In this document: piece by piece, positions 27,620 to 35,732 of the stretch
How the letters are laid out: each line of letters opens with the position of its first letter
Position numbering within the stretch: the stretch's first letter is position 1
Source of the DNA: Chitinispirillales bacterium
GTDB taxonomy: Bacteria > Fibrobacterota > Chitinivibrionia > Chitinivibrionales > Chitinispirillaceae
Length of the DNA stretch: 64,000 nt
Direction of reading: 5' to 3'
Assembly: GCA_031254105.1 (NCBI GenBank)
Contig: JAIRVB010000044.1
Coordinates: 1-64,000, forward strand
Translations under genes and position numbers: made by a program
Notes under the pieces: model-generated
What the model saw: only the letters and a program-made list of their open reading frames with translations
What the model was told of the DNA's origin: nothing
Database searches by the model: none

Positions 27620-28534
27620 TCACAATTCACTATCATCATCCTGCACAAACGATACGAAATTCTCTGTTTTATCCAGCTCCGCAAGCAGATCGGACTGCAG
27701 CTGGGGAAGATCGGGTTCATCTATGGGTATAGCGGCTTTTGAGAAAATATCCCAAAGCCGCTCGTCATATTCAGGCAGGACGCTTCTTCCTGAGTTTCCC
27801 ATACCTATGCGGTGACATAAAAGATCGGCAACTGTGATGAGCGCCACAAACGCTGGATCGGCGGAAGCGTTCCATGGCTGGTGATGATTCTTGACAGTAT
27901 CGCAAATTATCGCGGGTAAATTCCATTTTTCGGCAAGCCAAGCCCCTATTTCACCATGACTCACCCCCAGATTTTCCATCTCAGCGCTTTCAAGACCGCA
28001 TTCCTTCGCTTGCTTAAGTACATTTAAAAAATCATCCCCGAAATACTGATTAAGGATTATCTTGCCCATATCGTGAAGAAGTCCGGCCACATAAGCTTCA
28101 CCGGAAAAACGGGAACCGCTGTTTCTGGAGAGCATTCTGCTTGCAACGCCGCAGGCGGCGCTGTGTTCCCAGAACTTGACAGCGTCAAAGTCGCTTACGG
28201 CCGGTGATGGTTTTTTAAATACATCTATTACTGAGAACCCAAACACCAGCTCCTTTACAGTGTTAAACCCAAGCACCATAATGGCCATGTTAACTGTTGA
28301 TATTTCTCTCTGGTAACCATAACAGGGAGTGTTTGCGTACTTAAGCAACTTTGCCGTAAGCGCCTGATCCGAGGAGATAAGACGCGCAAGCGTATCGGCT
28401 GAGGCCTTGCGGTTGTCAATAACTTTGAGCATCTTTGACACTACTGTCGGTAAAGTAGGCAGCACCGGAACGCTCTGGGTTACCCGCCTGATGCTTTCGA
28501 TATCCGCTTTTTTTGTTGCGCCGTTATATTTCAT
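27620..28534 (-). CDS. HDOD domain protein
   Basis: 304 residues. The HDOD fold runs through residues ~25-220: LPTLPTVVSKMLKVIDNRKAS, LISSDQALTAKLLKYANTPCYG, VNMAIMVLGFNTVKELVFG, then AYVAGLLHDMGKIIL and NHHQPWNASADPAFVALITVADLLCH. HDOD proteins are signalling modules related to HD phosphohydrolases but usually without activity; many act in motility, chemotaxis or stress control. Its position downstream of the fliA cluster on the same strand supports a motility-linked role. A conserved HD (LLHDMGK) is retained, so catalytic activity cannot be fully excluded. Confidence 0.88.
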   Translation of the reverse strand: MKYNGATKKADIESIRRVTQSVPVLPTLPTVVSKMLKVIDNRKASADTLARLISSDQALTAKLLKYANTPCYGYQREISTVNMAIMVLGFNTVKELVFGFSVIDVFKKPSPAVSDFDAVKFWEHSAACGVASRMLSRNSGSRFSGEAYVAGLLHDMGKIILNQYFGDDFLNVLKQAKECGLESAEMENLGVSHGEIGAWLAEKWNLPAIICDTVKNHHQPWNASADPAFVALITVADLLCHRIGMGNSGRSVLPEYDERLWDIFSKAAIPIDEPDLPQLQSDLLAELDKTENFVSFVQDDDSEL

Positions 28535-28828
28535 TCTAAAAATTCTTCCTAATCATGCGTAATGACTATTAATCGTTCCCTTTGGGGTATTCTGTTAATC
28601 CATACCGCGCGGTTAGCGGCCGCCTGTTTTTTATTTGAGAATGAAAAGAGTGCGTCGCGCGCAACGGCCTCTGCCGGACATTCCCGTTTTCCATTTTTAT
28701 TTGTGCCGGCGCTCTTCGCTGACACATTTATACGCATTGACGGTTTATGCATGGGTATTTACGCAGAACTTGTGCATATTTTGTCTGAATTAAGAGAGGG
28801 CGGTCAACAACCGCCCGCTACTATGGCG
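28535..28828. other. Spacer with REP-like hairpin
   Basis: No supported gene. A GGGCGGT ... ACCGCCC hairpin (7-bp stem, 5-nt loop, 28798-28816) lies 12 bp after the stop of the small minus-strand gene. It belongs to a set of similar GGGCGG/CCGCCC hairpins elsewhere in the window. Confidence 0.55.
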
Positions 28829-29155
28829 TTACGCCTTTAAATCCAAAAATCTGCCATTTTCTGACATAACCATTCCGCCTGTGTCTGCCAACACCTCCCC
28901 GCCGTCTTCTTCCTGTTCCTGCTGTTTTGATTTTTTCCGGCCGCGGTGTTTTTCTTTTTTTTCATCCTTTGCGTCGACTATTCTGCCTTCAGCCTGATCG
29001 GCTTCAGCAGGCGCTTTCATCTGACGGTCAAAACGGTCGCGCTCCTCATCGGAATTTTGCTGTTGGTGAACCACCGGCGCGCGCTGAGCATCCGACTGCT
29101 GATGGCTGACAGCAGGCATATTTACAACCGGAATGTTAACATTCACACTGTTCAT
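28829..29155 (-). CDS. Small charged hypothetical protein of the flagellar cluster
   Basis: 108 residues from the ATG at 29155, preceded by GAGGAGAG. It is low-complexity: Gln/Pro-rich start (VNIPVVNMPAVSHQQ), highly charged Lys/Glu middle (KDEKKEKHRGRKKSKQQEQE) and a short hydrophobic end (VMSENGRFLDLKA). Likely disordered. Last genes of fliA clusters often encode such poorly conserved proteins; no function can be named. Confidence 0.6.
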   Translation of the reverse strand: MNSVNVNIPVVNMPAVSHQQSDAQRAPVVHQQQNSDEERDRFDRQMKAPAEADQAEGRIVDAKDEKKEKHRGRKKSKQQEQEEDGGEVLADTGGMVMSENGRFLDLKA

Positions 29156-29175
29156 AAGCGCACTCCTCTCCTCAT

Positions 29176-29288
29176 TAATGAAGAAATAATAATGCAGAAT
29201 GCAAAAATAAAACAAGCCGCGATTGATAGAATTTCTTTTTTATATTATAAAATGTTTTTGACCTGTCTTTGAATTATTATTTCTGCAC
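29176..29288. repeat. Inverted-repeat element of the GCAGAAATAA family (copy 1)
   Basis: Left arm aagaaataataatgcagaat (29180-29200) and right arm gaattattatttctgca (29271-29287) are imperfect inverted copies flanking ~70 bp of AT-rich DNA between fliA and the next gene. A better-preserved element of the same family lies at 59473-59580. Confidence 0.55.
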
Positions 29289-29296
29289 AGCCTTAT

Positions 29297-30061
29297 TTAA
29301 ACATCTATCTTTTGAAGCAGCCTTGAGCGCAGCTTCAGTATAGCTTTGGAGTGAATCTGGCTTACACGGCTTTCCGTTAAGTTAAGCACCACTCCGATCT
29401 CCTTAAGTGTGAGCTCCTCGTAATGGTAAAGAGCTACTACAAGCCGTTCGTTTTCCGGCAAATCGCCGATAGCTCCTTTCAGAATATCTTTAATCTCCTT
29501 ATAGCCCAGCTCCTTGAGAGGACTTGGACTTGAGCCGTCCTCTATCCGGTCAAAGAGCTTTATCTCCCTTGAGTCTGAATCTATATCAGACATACTTTCG
29601 TCAAGAGAGACAATCGTCGCAGGGGTGACTTCCGCAAGCAGATCTTCATACTCCTCGATACTTACTCCCAGCTCCTCGCATATTTCATCATCATAGGGAG
29701 AGCGGCCAAGCTTATTCTCAAGTTTTGAAAACACCCGCTGAAGGTCACGAGATTTTTGCCTGACCGAACGGGGCACCCAATCAAGCGCCCTAAGCTCATC
29801 AAGAACCGCGCCGCGGATTTTATGACCCGCGTAAGTTTCAAACTTAAATCCGCGCTCCGGTTCAAATGTCTCTACCGCCTTAATAAGCCCGATAATTCCT
29901 GAACTGTACAGGTCGTCGCGATCTACCGAAGGGGGCAGATTCACCGCGAGCCGCAGAGTAATGTACTTCACCAGATGTGCGTATTCCACCAGCAGTTTGT
30001 CCTTGGCAACCTTCGAACCGGTCTCCCTGAACTCACGCCACAGGTTTTCTAATCCTGACAT
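29297..30061 (-). CDS. fliA: RNA polymerase sigma factor FliA (sigma-28/WhiG family)
   Basis: 254 residues. Region 2: LVKYITLRLAVNLPPSVDRDD, then SSGIIGLIKAVETFEPERG and FETYAGHKIRGAVLDELRAL with WVPRSVRQK, diagnostic of FliA/WhiG. Region 4: ENERLVVALYHYEELTLKEI then GVVLNLTESRVSQIHSKAIL. Directs late flagellar and chemotaxis transcription. It sits in the conserved order flhA-flhF-flhG-(membrane protein)-fliA, same strand. Confidence 0.95.
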   Translation of the reverse strand: MSGLENLWREFRETGSKVAKDKLLVEYAHLVKYITLRLAVNLPPSVDRDDLYSSGIIGLIKAVETFEPERGFKFETYAGHKIRGAVLDELRALDWVPRSVRQKSRDLQRVFSKLENKLGRSPYDDEICEELGVSIEEYEDLLAEVTPATIVSLDESMSDIDSDSREIKLFDRIEDGSSPSPLKELGYKEIKDILKGAIGDLPENERLVVALYHYEELTLKEIGVVLNLTESRVSQIHSKAILKLRSRLLQKIDV

Positions 30062-30146
30062 CCGCTACCTCTTTTACACATTTTAAATCACCCCACACTG
30101 GCAAATCTTATTTGCCCAAACATACCTCACCCGCATTTAGAAAGCT

Positions 30147-30163
30147 GGCGGCTGATAGCCGCC
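30147..30163. terminator. Hairpin between fliA and the upstream membrane gene
   Basis: GGCGGCT-gat-AGCCGCC, perfect 7-bp stem with 3-nt loop, in the spacer of the flagellar cluster. It lacks a following U-run on the minus strand, so it may attenuate or stabilise the transcript rather than terminate it. Related in core sequence to hairpins at 28798, 50130 and 53969. Confidence 0.4.
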
Positions 30164-30175
30164 CCTGCAATGCCA

Positions 30176-30724
30176 TTACAATGGTTTTTTTGCGCCTGGC
30201 TGCGGATTATTTTCCACGCCGTCTTTTTTCTTAATATCTTTCTTGTTTTCGATTTTCGCTTCTACCTGAATCACATTGGCATTGCCGTTCAAATATGGGT
30301 CAAGGCGTTTTTGATACAAATAGACACGCTGCAGGATACCGCCTTCAACAAGATTTGACGGATCTGCAGGTACGTCTGAGACAAGGCTTTTTAAAAAAAT
30401 ATTGCCGACAATAAGCCCTGTGAACCAAAATATAACACCCGCGGCCGTACCTTTAAGCCCTGCTGAAAGTATCGGCGCCGCTTCAAAAATCTCAAATTCA
30501 AAGTTAACCAAAAAAGTAACGCCAAAAGCGGACAAACCCAATAACGCAGCAGTGCGTTTTGTCCACTTAACCATTGAAGCGGTTCTTTCGGCAGGAGTTA
30601 ATTTCCTGTTTGAGAGCTGCTTCTCCTTTTCCTTTTCAGCGCCGGAGTCTTTTTCAGATTTGCGCTCTGTCTGCTGTTCGGGCGCGGCTGTTTCTTCTGA
30701 TTCGTCTGTTTCCTCAATCGCCAA
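30176..30724 (-). CDS. Membrane protein of the flagellar cluster, unknown function
   Basis: 182 residues. The first ~45 residues are acidic/polar and disordered (EETDESEETAAPEQQTER). Two hydrophobic spans follow, about 57-78 (TAALLGLSAFGVTFLVNF) and 88-110 (GLKGTAAGVIFWFTGLIVGN). The C-terminal ~55 residues are basic (IENKKDIKKKDG). It lies between flhG and fliA with 9 bp to flhG, so it is almost certainly co-transcribed. No family recognised; could influence flagellar assembly or placement. Confidence 0.65.
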   Translation of the reverse strand: MAIEETDESEETAAPEQQTERKSEKDSGAEKEKEKQLSNRKLTPAERTASMVKWTKRTAALLGLSAFGVTFLVNFEFEIFEAAPILSAGLKGTAAGVIFWFTGLIVGNIFLKSLVSDVPADPSNLVEGGILQRVYLYQKRLDPYLNGNANVIQVEAKIENKKDIKKKDGVENNPQPGAKKPL

Positions 30725-30733
30725 AACAGCCTC

Positions 30734-31630
30734 CTATCTTTCGCTCAGTCCAAAGAAACGTGAGAAAAAACCGCTCTTCCCGCCCGCAGCGCCTGCACTT
30801 GCGCCATATCCGCTGATTTTTTTTGCCAGGTCCGACGCAATATCATAAAAACGGCTATTTGCGCCGCGGTCAGCCAGCTGGATCTGCCTGCGGCCCAGAC
30901 GATGCACCTCTTTGTCTGCCGGAAGTATGGCGTAAAGCTCAACCGGCTTCTTTAGAAATCTTACCACCAATGTATTGAGCCTGTCAAATGTTTCCCGCCC
31001 TTCACGTTCGCTTGAAACCATATTAACTACAACCGCGACACGCACATTCCCTTTTTCGTACAAAACTTTCACCATCGCGTAAGAATCGGCTAATGATGAG
31101 GGATCCGGGGTCATAACAAGAAGCGCCAGATCGGAATTCTTAACAAAATGGGTCATAGCAGACCCTATTCCGGCGCCTGTATCCATTAAAAGATAGTCAT
31201 AGTTATCCTCAAGCCCCATAAACGCCATGCGCAGCCGCTCAAGCCTGGCTGTATCAAGATTGGCAAGTTCCTCAAGACCCGAAGCTCCGGGAACTAGATA
31301 CACCCCAGGCGCAGCCTCCACCACAACCTGATCTATACTGCACTCCCCGGCAATTACATGAGATATGTTATAGCGCGGAGCTATTCCCAAAAGTATATGT
31401 ACATTCGCAAGTCCCAAGTCAACATCCATCATAAGCACTCTCTTCTGAAGCCGCGCAAGAGATGCCGCCAATGTCAGCGAAAGGGTAGTTTTTCCCACCC
31501 CGCCTTTGCCGCTTGTTACCGCAATGCTTGTACAGCCGCTGTTTGATGTTTTTCTGGGCTGCCCCGCCGAAGGCTTTACATCTGCAGCCTTGGCAAGTTC
31601 GCGGAGCCGCTGCGCCTGATCTGCGCTCAC
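30734..31630 (-). CDS. flhG: Flagellar number regulator FlhG (FleN/YlxH), MinD-like ATPase
   Basis: 298 residues, start GTG overlapping the flhF stop by 4 bp. Deviant Walker A SGKGGVGKTTLSLTLAASLA (~residue 40), MMDVDLGLANVHILLG, YDYLLMDTGAGIGSAMTHF. The N-terminal QRLRELAK motif is the FlhF-stimulating DQAxxLR segment of FlhG. FlhG is a membrane-cycling ATPase that stimulates the FlhF GTPase and limits flagellar number. The C-terminus is Gly-rich with a short amphipathic helix (FFSRFFGL) that could bind membrane, like MinD. Confidence 0.94.
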   Translation of the reverse strand: MSADQAQRLRELAKAADVKPSAGQPRKTSNSGCTSIAVTSGKGGVGKTTLSLTLAASLARLQKRVLMMDVDLGLANVHILLGIAPRYNISHVIAGECSIDQVVVEAAPGVYLVPGASGLEELANLDTARLERLRMAFMGLEDNYDYLLMDTGAGIGSAMTHFVKNSDLALLVMTPDPSSLADSYAMVKVLYEKGNVRVAVVVNMVSSEREGRETFDRLNTLVVRFLKKPVELYAILPADKEVHRLGRRQIQLADRGANSRFYDIASDLAKKISGYGASAGAAGGKSGFFSRFFGLSER

Positions 31631-32997
31631 AATGACCGCCTCTCCATAAGCTTCTTTACAAATTTGCCCGCCTGGGCAAGCTCTATATCGTCCGGTACGC
31701 TTTGACCTGTCGTAAAGTATGACACCGGTATCCCAACCTCACTGACCGCGTTAAAGATATTTCCGAGTTTTGCGGTCTCATCAAGCTTTGTAAAGAGCAA
31801 TCTGTTGATTTTTACATTACTGTAATTACGCACCATTTCAGAGAGAGCGCTGTCTTTAGTAGTTGCGCTCAGCACAAGATGCGTCTCATCGGGCCGCAAA
31901 GTTTCAAGCAGCGTCTTGAGTTCCTCCATGTGTTCTCTGTTTCTCTGGCTTCTTCCGGCGGTATCTACAAATACAACATCGCTTCCTTCACATTCAGCAA
32001 GCGCGGCCGGAACCTCATCCGGCGAGAACACCACCTGTAAGCCCACTTTGACAAGATCGGCAAATATACGGATCTGTTCAATAGCGGCGATTCTATAAGT
32101 ATCGGCTGTTATAATTGATATTTTTTTGCTTTTGCTGAGACAGCAGTGCGCTGCCAACTTCGCAAGCGTAGTCGTTTTGCCCGAACCTGTAGGCCCGACA
32201 AACGCAACAACAAGCGGCTGTCCTCTTTTAAGCCTTAAGGGTCCGCTAACCGGAAACTGATTCCCAAGCGCGTGAGCGAGCTTGCCTTCAAATCCCGGAT
32301 CAATTACGCTGCTGTTAATAGATTTTATCAATCTTTCGGCGATTTCAGGCTTGACTTCAGAATCTGTCAGTATCTTTACAAATACATTCCATCCGCCGTC
32401 ATCCGCTGGAGTGTCCGCAACTACGGCCGGGGCAGGCGCCTGAATGATTCCCTCTTTTACGGCTGTCTCCTGTTTCGGCGCTCCGACAGAAGCGCCGCTG
32501 AGAACCGATTTGACAAGATCCTTAAGCTCCTGCACATCAGCCTTGAGCGCCGCTAACTCATCGTTAGAGTGTGATTTCTGAGCATGGCCGTTCTGAGAGG
32601 AACCCGCTTCTTCTAAAATTTCCCTGCGCTGCCTGGGATATGCCTGCCTCTGAAAATAAGGACGTACATTGGGAACCGCGGGCTCAGGAATTGCCGGCTG
32701 CACACCTTGACCATAAAGGCCGTTTTGTCCGTTTGAAAAGCGGGGACGGTTATATACGCCGGTATCGCCGGCTAAATGCAGCGGCGTATATACAGGCGGT
32801 TTTTCCGCAGCAGCCTTTTGCGCGGCGGCGTCTTCATCCACAGCCGCTGTGACCTCTATTTCATCCGGGCCGCCAATCCCAAATACTTTTTTGGGCAGCT
32901 TTGTGGTTTTGAGGATTATGGCTTCCTCGCCAAGCTCCTCTTTGATCTGCAGAAGCGCTTCGCGCATGCTCCTGGCCACATACTTTTTAATACGCAT
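31627..32997 (-). CDS. flhF: Flagellar biosynthesis GTPase FlhF (SRP family)
   Basis: 456 residues. The N-terminal B domain begins MRIKKYVARSMREALLQIKE, typical of FlhF. A Pro/Gln-rich linker (~80-165) leads to the NG domain: VAFVGPTGSGKTTTLAKLAA (G1), ITADTYRIAAIEQIRIFADL, VFVDTAGRSQRN (G3), LLFTKLDETAKLGNIFN (G4 TKLD). FlhF sets the site of flagellum assembly. Upstream flhA is separated by ~200 bp and a hairpin, so a separate promoter is possible. Confidence 0.95.
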   Translation of the reverse strand: MRIKKYVARSMREALLQIKEELGEEAIILKTTKLPKKVFGIGGPDEIEVTAAVDEDAAAQKAAAEKPPVYTPLHLAGDTGVYNRPRFSNGQNGLYGQGVQPAIPEPAVPNVRPYFQRQAYPRQRREILEEAGSSQNGHAQKSHSNDELAALKADVQELKDLVKSVLSGASVGAPKQETAVKEGIIQAPAPAVVADTPADDGGWNVFVKILTDSEVKPEIAERLIKSINSSVIDPGFEGKLAHALGNQFPVSGPLRLKRGQPLVVAFVGPTGSGKTTTLAKLAAHCCLSKSKKISIITADTYRIAAIEQIRIFADLVKVGLQVVFSPDEVPAALAECEGSDVVFVDTAGRSQRNREHMEELKTLLETLRPDETHLVLSATTKDSALSEMVRNYSNVKINRLLFTKLDETAKLGNIFNAVSEVGIPVSYFTTGQSVPDDIELAQAGKFVKKLMERRSL

Positions 32998-33174
32998 TAA
33001 TTAATAATCCCCTGCATCATTTATCGGTAATCCCCGCGTATCCAAATAATTCGCACATCGCAAAAAATTTTGCATGGGCGAATTATTATCCGCCCCAATA
33101 TTCCGGTCACACATGACATCTACGCTGGATCATCAGCGCCCGCGTCATGGCAGCCGCGGCATTTTATATTTTGT

Positions 33175-33199
33175 ACAGGCAACTCCAGGAGCTGCCTGT
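33175..33199 (-). terminator. Hairpin after flhA
   Basis: Arms acaggcaactc / gagctgcctgt (10 of 11 pairs, 3-nt loop) start 4 bp after the flhA stop on the minus strand and are followed by an A/U-rich but not pure U stretch. Possible partial terminator between flhA and flhF. Confidence 0.45.
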
Positions 33200-33203
33200 C
33201 TTC

Positions 33204-35318
33204 CTATCCATTATCCAATGTAACCATTCCCATTGACCGTATTTCCACACCCGGAACAATTTCATTGTATGACAGAACGACAAGATCGTTGAAATTCGTT
33301 TCAGTCAGACGCTTGAATTGCGGCCTTACAGTCGGTGAACAGATAAGAACCGGGTATTCGCCGGCGCGTTTTGTTTCCTCAATCTGAACGCCCACCGCTT
33401 CAAGGATGCGGTTTACATCGCCCGGAGCAAGAGCGAACCTGAAAATACCGTCATGCTCCTGAATCGCGCCCTCAAGTTTTGCCTCAAGATTAGGATCAAG
33501 GGTCATGACAGGCACTACGCCGTCATCATTTTTGTAAACTTCACAAATCTGAGCGGCCAACGAATTTCTTACATACTCGGTGAGAACATCGCTGTTTTTG
33601 CTTCTGGGAGCAACGTTCGCCAGAGTTTCAAGGATAAGAAGCAGATCCCTTATTGATACCCGCTCTCTGAGCAGATTCTGAAGCACCTTATGAATATCTC
33701 CGATATTCATAAGCGCGGGGATAAGCTCATCGACAACCGCTGAGCTCTGCTCCTTAATGTTGTCAACAAGCGTCTTGACGCTTTGACGGGTCAGAATTTC
33801 GTGAGCGTGGCTCTTTATGGTTTCAGTAAGGTGAGTGGCCATCATTGCCGGAAGCTCCACAACCGTGTACCCGGCTACCTCCGCATCGCTCTTCTGACTC
33901 TCGGTTATCCAGATCGCCGGAAGGTTAAACGCGGGCTCGACTGTGGGCACTCCGCGGATCTTCCTTGTCGCGGTGCCGGGATCCATCGCTAAATAAGCGC
34001 CGCTCATAAGTTCCGCCTTGCCAACTACAACCGTACGGATTTTAATTTTGTATTCGTTTGGTTTAAGCTGAATATTATCTCTGATTCGTATGGGAGGGAT
34101 AATTACACCCAGCTCAGTTGCCAGCTGACGCCTTATCATAGTGATTCTGTCAAGCAGATCGCCGCCCTGTTTAGCATCGACTATGGGAATAAGGCCGTAA
34201 CCTATCTCAAGCTCCATCGGATCAACGTGCAGGTAATCCTCAACCCGCTCCTCTTTCTTGCCCGCGGCTCCCGGATGTCCTGATTCCCCGGCAGCCTCGG
34301 CCTGCTTCTGTTCCTCAGCCTTGTTGCGCTTTGAACCAAAGTAAGCGGCCAATAAACACACTGTTCCAAGAATAACAAAGGGTACTTTGGGAAATCCCGG
34401 AATAAGCGCAAAGAAAAACATAACTCCGCCGGCAACGGCCAGTATCTTTGTGTTACCGAAAACCTGGGTGGAGATCTCCTCGCCAAGGTTAGTCTGTGAA
34501 GCTGCGCGGCTAACAAGCATACCGGATCCTGTTGAGATCATAAGCGCCGGGATCTGCGACACCAGACCATCTCCGATAGTAAGTCTCACATATACAGACC
34601 CGGCGGTTCGCCAATCCATTCCCATCATTGATATTCCGATAATAAAACCGCCTATGACATCAATAAAAATTATGAGGATTCCGATAACGGCATCGCCGCG
34701 CACAAACTTTGACGCTCCATCCATGGCTCCGTAAAAGTCCGCCTCACGCGATATCTTGGTACGCCGCTCCTTGGCCTGCTGCTCATCTATCATCCCCGCG
34801 TTAAGATCGGCGTCTATCGCCATCTGTTTACCCGGCATTGCGTCAAGAGTGAAGCGGGCCGCGACTTCGGCGATACGCCCGGCGCCCTTGGTAATTACAA
34901 TAAACTGCACAAGAACCAGGATAAGGAATATTATCGTACCTACAACTATATTGCCGCCTGTCACAAAACTGCTGAACACATCAATAACCCGCCCGCCATC
35001 CGCCTGGCTCAAAATAAGACGGGTAGTAGCGACGCTCAGGGACAATCGAAAAAGCGTAACCGTAAGAAGCAGCGAGGGAAAAACCGAAAAATCGAGCGCC
35101 TCCTTGTTGTACATGGATACAAGAAGGATAATAAGAGCGATGCAAAGATTAAGCGTCAGAAGAATATCTATTAAAAAAGTAGGCATGGGAATCACCATAA
35201 CAATAATTATGGCTACCACGCCTAAAACAATAATCAAATCACGCTGCTTGCCGAGATTTTGCAGAAAAGGGGTATTAAGCACCCCGGCTAAACTGGAAGA
35301 ATTATCTTTAGTGTTCAT
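33204..35318 (-). CDS. flhA: Flagellar type III export protein FlhA
   Basis: 704 residues, typical length. The N-terminal ~330 residues hold about eight membrane spans (LIIVLGVVAIIIVMVIPMPT, LCIALIILLVSMY and others), with the conserved FHIPEP-type loop represented by DAMPGKQMAIDADLNAGMID and GAMDGASKFVRGDA. The C-terminal cytoplasmic domain (~360-704) has DPMELEIGYGLIPIVD, GVIIPPIRIRDN and DLLLILETLAN. Core of the export gate, it receives substrate-chaperone complexes. flhB is not adjacent; the gene is the first of this cluster, divergent from the chemoreceptor. Confidence 0.96.
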   Translation of the reverse strand: MNTKDNSSSLAGVLNTPFLQNLGKQRDLIIVLGVVAIIIVMVIPMPTFLIDILLTLNLCIALIILLVSMYNKEALDFSVFPSLLLTVTLFRLSLSVATTRLILSQADGGRVIDVFSSFVTGGNIVVGTIIFLILVLVQFIVITKGAGRIAEVAARFTLDAMPGKQMAIDADLNAGMIDEQQAKERRTKISREADFYGAMDGASKFVRGDAVIGILIIFIDVIGGFIIGISMMGMDWRTAGSVYVRLTIGDGLVSQIPALMISTGSGMLVSRAASQTNLGEEISTQVFGNTKILAVAGGVMFFFALIPGFPKVPFVILGTVCLLAAYFGSKRNKAEEQKQAEAAGESGHPGAAGKKEERVEDYLHVDPMELEIGYGLIPIVDAKQGGDLLDRITMIRRQLATELGVIIPPIRIRDNIQLKPNEYKIKIRTVVVGKAELMSGAYLAMDPGTATRKIRGVPTVEPAFNLPAIWITESQKSDAEVAGYTVVELPAMMATHLTETIKSHAHEILTRQSVKTLVDNIKEQSSAVVDELIPALMNIGDIHKVLQNLLRERVSIRDLLLILETLANVAPRSKNSDVLTEYVRNSLAAQICEVYKNDDGVVPVMTLDPNLEAKLEGAIQEHDGIFRFALAPGDVNRILEAVGVQIEETKRAGEYPVLICSPTVRPQFKRLTETNFNDLVVLSYNEIVPGVEIRSMGMVTLDNG

Positions 35319-35732
35319 CTATACTCTTGCGATTTGAGAGCGGCTGTTGATGAGGAGGCGTCCCCCCTGAGCTTATAGTTACTTACTCAACTTTTTGATT
35401 ATGAAACTATAAAATACACCATTCCACGTATCAAATACCAGTTTTATGTTTATACTGTAGATTAACGAACAGTCAAAGACCGAATTTTGTTTTTTGCTGA
35501 TCAGCAATCAGCAAAATTACAGAAAATCATTTACACACTAAACCATGTTGCGTAAAATGGAATATTTTTTGCTTTATTTTTAATCTGAAATTTCTAATCT
35601 ATACTCGAAAGTACGCATTTTAAAAATATTTCTTGCAAATATCTTAAAGATAATATATAATTAAATTTAAAATCTACTATTAAGCGGATGCAGACAGTTA
35701 CCTTAAAACATTTTAATGGTGAGGAGTAACAG
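35319..35732. promoter_or_regulatory. Divergent regulatory region of flhA and the chemoreceptor
   Basis: 414 bp, AT-rich, no gene. It must hold promoters for both directions. A hairpin (tttgctgat ... atcagcaaa, ~35492-35514) containing the self-complementary ttgctgatcagcaa lies near the middle. I could not find a convincing sigma-28 box. The chemoreceptor start has a strong GGTGAGGAG site. Confidence 0.45.

Noticed and set aside
28549-28752. 67-codon frame on the minus strand upstream of the HDOD gene
   Set aside because: No ribosome site, no recognisable residues, and it overlaps the spacer where the HDOD promoter is expected.
34756-35337. 193-codon frame opposite flhA
   Set aside because: Antisense shadow of the flhA membrane domain; low-complexity Thr/Ile/Arg composition.
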